Of a DNA stretch of 64,000 bases, positions 61,955-64,000 are shown one piece after another (the first letter of the stretch is position 1; every line of letters begins with the position of its first letter). Below the pieces are notes generated by a model. The model saw only the letters and a program-made list of their open reading frames with translations. It had not been told where the DNA came from and ran no database searches. The DNA comes from Pseudomonas frederiksbergensis. Lineage in GTDB: Bacteria; Pseudomonadota; Gammaproteobacteria; Pseudomonadales; Pseudomonadaceae. The stretch covers positions 1-64,000 of the forward strand of contig NZ_MOBP01000027.1 in the NCBI RefSeq assembly GCF_003732665.1, read 5' to 3'. The position numbers and the translations under genes were made by a program.

Positions 61955-64000
61955 TTACTCAGGCAACGCATACGCAATCACATAATCCCCCCGATCCGAA
62001 GACTGTCGCGCCCCACCCACCGTCAGCAGGATGTATTGCTTGCCAGTTTTCGGCGAGACGTAAGTCATCGGCCCGGACTGACTGCCCACCGGCAATCGCG
62101 ATTTCCAGATCTCATTGCCGTTAGCGGTATCAAACGCCCGCAGATAGAAATCCTGAGTCCCGGCAAAGAACAACAACCCCGACTGAGTCGCCAGCGAAGC
62201 GCCCAGCGTCGGCATGCCAATCGGGATCTGCAAGTGCATGCGAATTCCCAGAGGCCCGGTGTCTTGTACAGTGCCGACCGGAACCTGCCACATCAATTTA
62301 TGGGTCTTGAGGTCGATGGCGGACATGGTGCCAAACGGTGGTTTCTGGCACGGAATACCGGCCGCCGAGAGGAAGCGTTCGCGCATGGCGCCGAATGGCG
62401 TGCCTTCCTGTGGCACGACGCCCATTTCGATGCCGCTGGCTCCGGCGGCGATTTTGTTGCGCGGGATCATGTAATTGGCCAGGCCCAGGCGCATGTCGTT
62501 GACGAACATGTAATTCGTGTTCGGGTCGACCGAGACGCTGCCCCAGTTCATGCCGCCCAGGGAGCCCGGGAATTGCAGTGCGCGATCAAGGCCCGGCGGG
62601 GTGTAGACGCCTTGGTGGCGCATGCCTTTGAACTGGATGCGGCACATCAACTGATCGAATGGCGTGGCGCCCCACATGTCGGATTCGGTCAGGGTCTGGT
62701 TGCCGATTGACGGCATGTCCACCGAGAACGGCTGGGTCGGCGAATAGCGTTCGCCGGGCACGTTGCCTTGTGGCACCGGGCGTTCTTCGACCCGCGCTAT
62801 CGGCACGCCGGTTTCGCGGTTGAGCAGGAAGATTTCGCCCTGTTTGGTCACTTGCGCCAAGGCTGGCTGGGTGCCGCCCTTGTCGTCCGGCACATCGTAG
62901 AGCAGCGGTTGGGCGGGCAGGTCGAAGTCCCAGAGGTCGTGGTGGGTGGTCTGGAAGTGCCAGCGCACCTGACCGGTCTTCACGTCGATGGCGACGATGG
63001 ATGAGTTCCACTTGTCATCGAAGGCCGTGCGTTGGCCACCGAAGAAGTCAGGTGTAGCGTTGCCGGTTGGCAGGTAGACCAGACCGAGTTTGGCGTCGTA
63101 GGACATGGCCGACCAGACGTTCGGCGTACCACGGGTATAGGTCTCGCCGGCCGGCGGGCGCTTGGTGGTGTTCGGGTTGCCCGGGTCCCACGCCCACGCC
63201 AGTTCACCGCTGCGCACGTCGTAGGCGCGGACTACGCCTGGCGGTTCGCCGGTGGAATAGTTGTCGGCCACGCGACCGCCGACGATCACCACATTACCGG
63301 CGACCAGCGGGGTCGAGGTTTGCTGGTAGTAACCGGGTTTGATTTCGCCCATGTCGGTTTTCAGGTCGACGGTGCCTTTGTCGCCGAAGTCTTCGCACGG
63401 CTTGCCGGTGTCGGCATTGATGGCGATCAGACGGGCATCGCCGGTCGGCAGAAACAGACGTTTCGCACAGGCGGTTAGCGTGTTATCCGACGACGCAGGG
63501 GTTTCGGAATAACCCAGGCCACGGCAGCGTTGCCAGTTCGGCGCGGTGCCTTGGGGATCGAATTTCCAGCGCTGGGTGCCGGTGTCGGCGTCCAGGGCGA
63601 AGACTTTGCCGTAGGCGGTGCAGGTGTAGACCGTGTCCCCGATTTGCAGCGGGGTGTTCTGGTCTTCGGCGCCGGCGCCGGTGCTTTGCGGGATGTCGCC
63701 GGTGTGGAAGGTCCAGGCCACCTGCAACTTGTCGATGTTGCCTTTGTTTATCTGGTCCAGCGCGGCGAAACGATTGCCAGCGGGGGTGTTGCCCCAGTGG
63801 GCCCAGTCTTTCTGTTCAGTGCCCGGCTTCACCGGGGTCACCGCCGGTTCAATGCTGGCCATGACCACGTGGGTCGGCACGAACATGTAGGCCAGCGTGG
63901 CGACGACGCCAACCCCCAGAATGCCTGCCAGACCGTAGGCGCCACGCCCTGCATGAGCGCCGGAAGCGCGCACCAGCGTGGGATAAATCAGCGCGACAAC
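61955..64000 (-). CDS. gcd: quinoprotein (PQQ) membrane-bound glucose dehydrogenase, 5' end cut by window
   Basis: Gcd oxidises glucose to gluconate in the periplasm and feeds ubiquinone. About 681 codons are present; the open frame runs off the right edge, so the remaining N-terminal membrane helices (family length about 800 residues) lie beyond. The last helix is seen (LAGILGVGVVATLAYMF), then the PQQ beta-propeller with DWAHWGNTPAGNRFAALDQIN, WTFHTGDIP, WQRCRGLGYSE, TTHHDLWDFDLPAQP and the closing VTVGGARQSSDRGDY-like stretch. A GTG at 63973 is internal, because upstream codons (ALIYPTLVRASGAH) still match the family. Confidence 0.95.
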   Translation of the reverse strand, partial: VVALIYPTLVRASGAHAGRGAYGLAGILGVGVVATLAYMFVPTHVVMASIEPAVTPVKPGTEQKDWAHWGNTPAGNRFAALDQINKGNIDKLQVAWTFHTGDIPQSTGAGAEDQNTPLQIGDTVYTCTAYGKVFALDADTGTQRWKFDPQGTAPNWQRCRGLGYSETPASSDNTLTACAKRLFLPTGDARLIAINADTGKPCEDFGDKGTVDLKTDMGEIKPGYYQQTSTPLVAGNVVIVGGRVADNYSTGEPPGVVRAYDVRSGELAWAWDPGNPNTTKRPPAGETYTRGTPNVWSAMSYDAKLGLVYLPTGNATPDFFGGQRTAFDDKWNSSIVAIDVKTGQVRWHFQTTHHDLWDFDLPAQPLLYDVPDDKGGTQPALAQVTKQGEIFLLNRETGVPIARVEERPVPQGNVPGERYSPTQPFSVDMPSIGNQTLTESDMWGATPFDQLMCRIQFKGMRHQGVYTPPGLDRALQFPGSLGGMNWGSVSVDPNTNYMFVNDMRLGLANYMIPRNKIAAGASGIEMGVVPQEGTPFGAMRERFLSAAGIPCQKPPFGTMSAIDLKTHKLMWQVPVGTVQDTGPLGIRMHLQIPIGMPTLGASLATQSGLLFFAGTQDFYLRAFDTANGNEIWKSRLPVGSQSGPMTYVSPKTGKQYILLTVGGARQSSDRGDYVIAYALPE

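Overview
This window is chromosomal DNA from a fluorescent pseudomonad, most likely the Pseudomonas fluorescens group. Two things point there. The gene order follows the P. aeruginosa chromosome from the tyrS/rRNA junction (about PA0668) down to the rpoD/rmcA/tRNA junction (about PA0575), partly rearranged. The gaps between genes are also crowded with inverted pairs of the fluorescent-pseudomonad REP sequence built on GGGAGCGGGCTTGCTCGC. Base composition is high-GC throughout, except for one small AT-rich island next to a tRNA gene near the right end. No insertion sequence, prophage or CRISPR array is visible.

Layout. 1-1411: tandem promoters of an rRNA operon lying off the left edge, and tyrS. 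1622-10515: a M23 peptidase with anmK, erpA, argC, hemJ, a nitronate monooxygenase, a DUF805 protein, a short-chain dehydrogenase, a HIT protein and coq7. 10695-13743: speD, an OsmC protein, vfr and a lipoate-ligase-like gene. 13883-21898: the split tryptophan genes, trpGDC and trpE-gph-rpe, all on the minus strand, with the autotransporter esterase gene between them on the plus strand. 22015-31564: an iron alcohol dehydrogenase, an ABC transporter (agtABCD) and its two-component system (agtSR). 31638-38201: a DUF3530 protein, a DnaJ-domain protein, murU, amgK and, divergently, lptD. 38182-43047: surA-pdxA-rsmA-apaG-apaH-glpE. 43344-50470: the prkA/yeaH/spoVR stress operon, cca, folK and folB. 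50545-56961: plsY, tsaD and the rpsU-dnaG-rpoD macromolecular synthesis cluster. 57085-64000: rmcA, a tRNA with a CAU anticodon that looks like tRNA-Ile2, a probable toxin-antitoxin pair, and the 3' part of gcd.

The genes fall into working groups. Peptidoglycan turnover and recycling is represented by the M23 peptidase, anmK, amgK and murU. Outer-membrane assembly is covered by lptD and surA. Tryptophan synthesis is controlled at two separate operons by what appear to be two related leader peptides ending in the same Arg-Trp-Arg-Trp-Arg-Ala; the trpE leader lies inside the 3' end of gph. The agt genes form a sensor, regulator and transporter set for small amino acids, with a perfect palindrome in front of agtA. 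rmcA and agtS both put a periplasmic amino-acid-binding-type domain ahead of PAS domains.

The items most worth a second look are the paired trp leaders, the probable toxin-antitoxin island beside the tRNA, a 13-bp long-range stem in front of rpsU, the palindrome before agtA and the sigma-S-like promoter and structured leader of prkA. All assignments come from reading the sequence; no database search was run.
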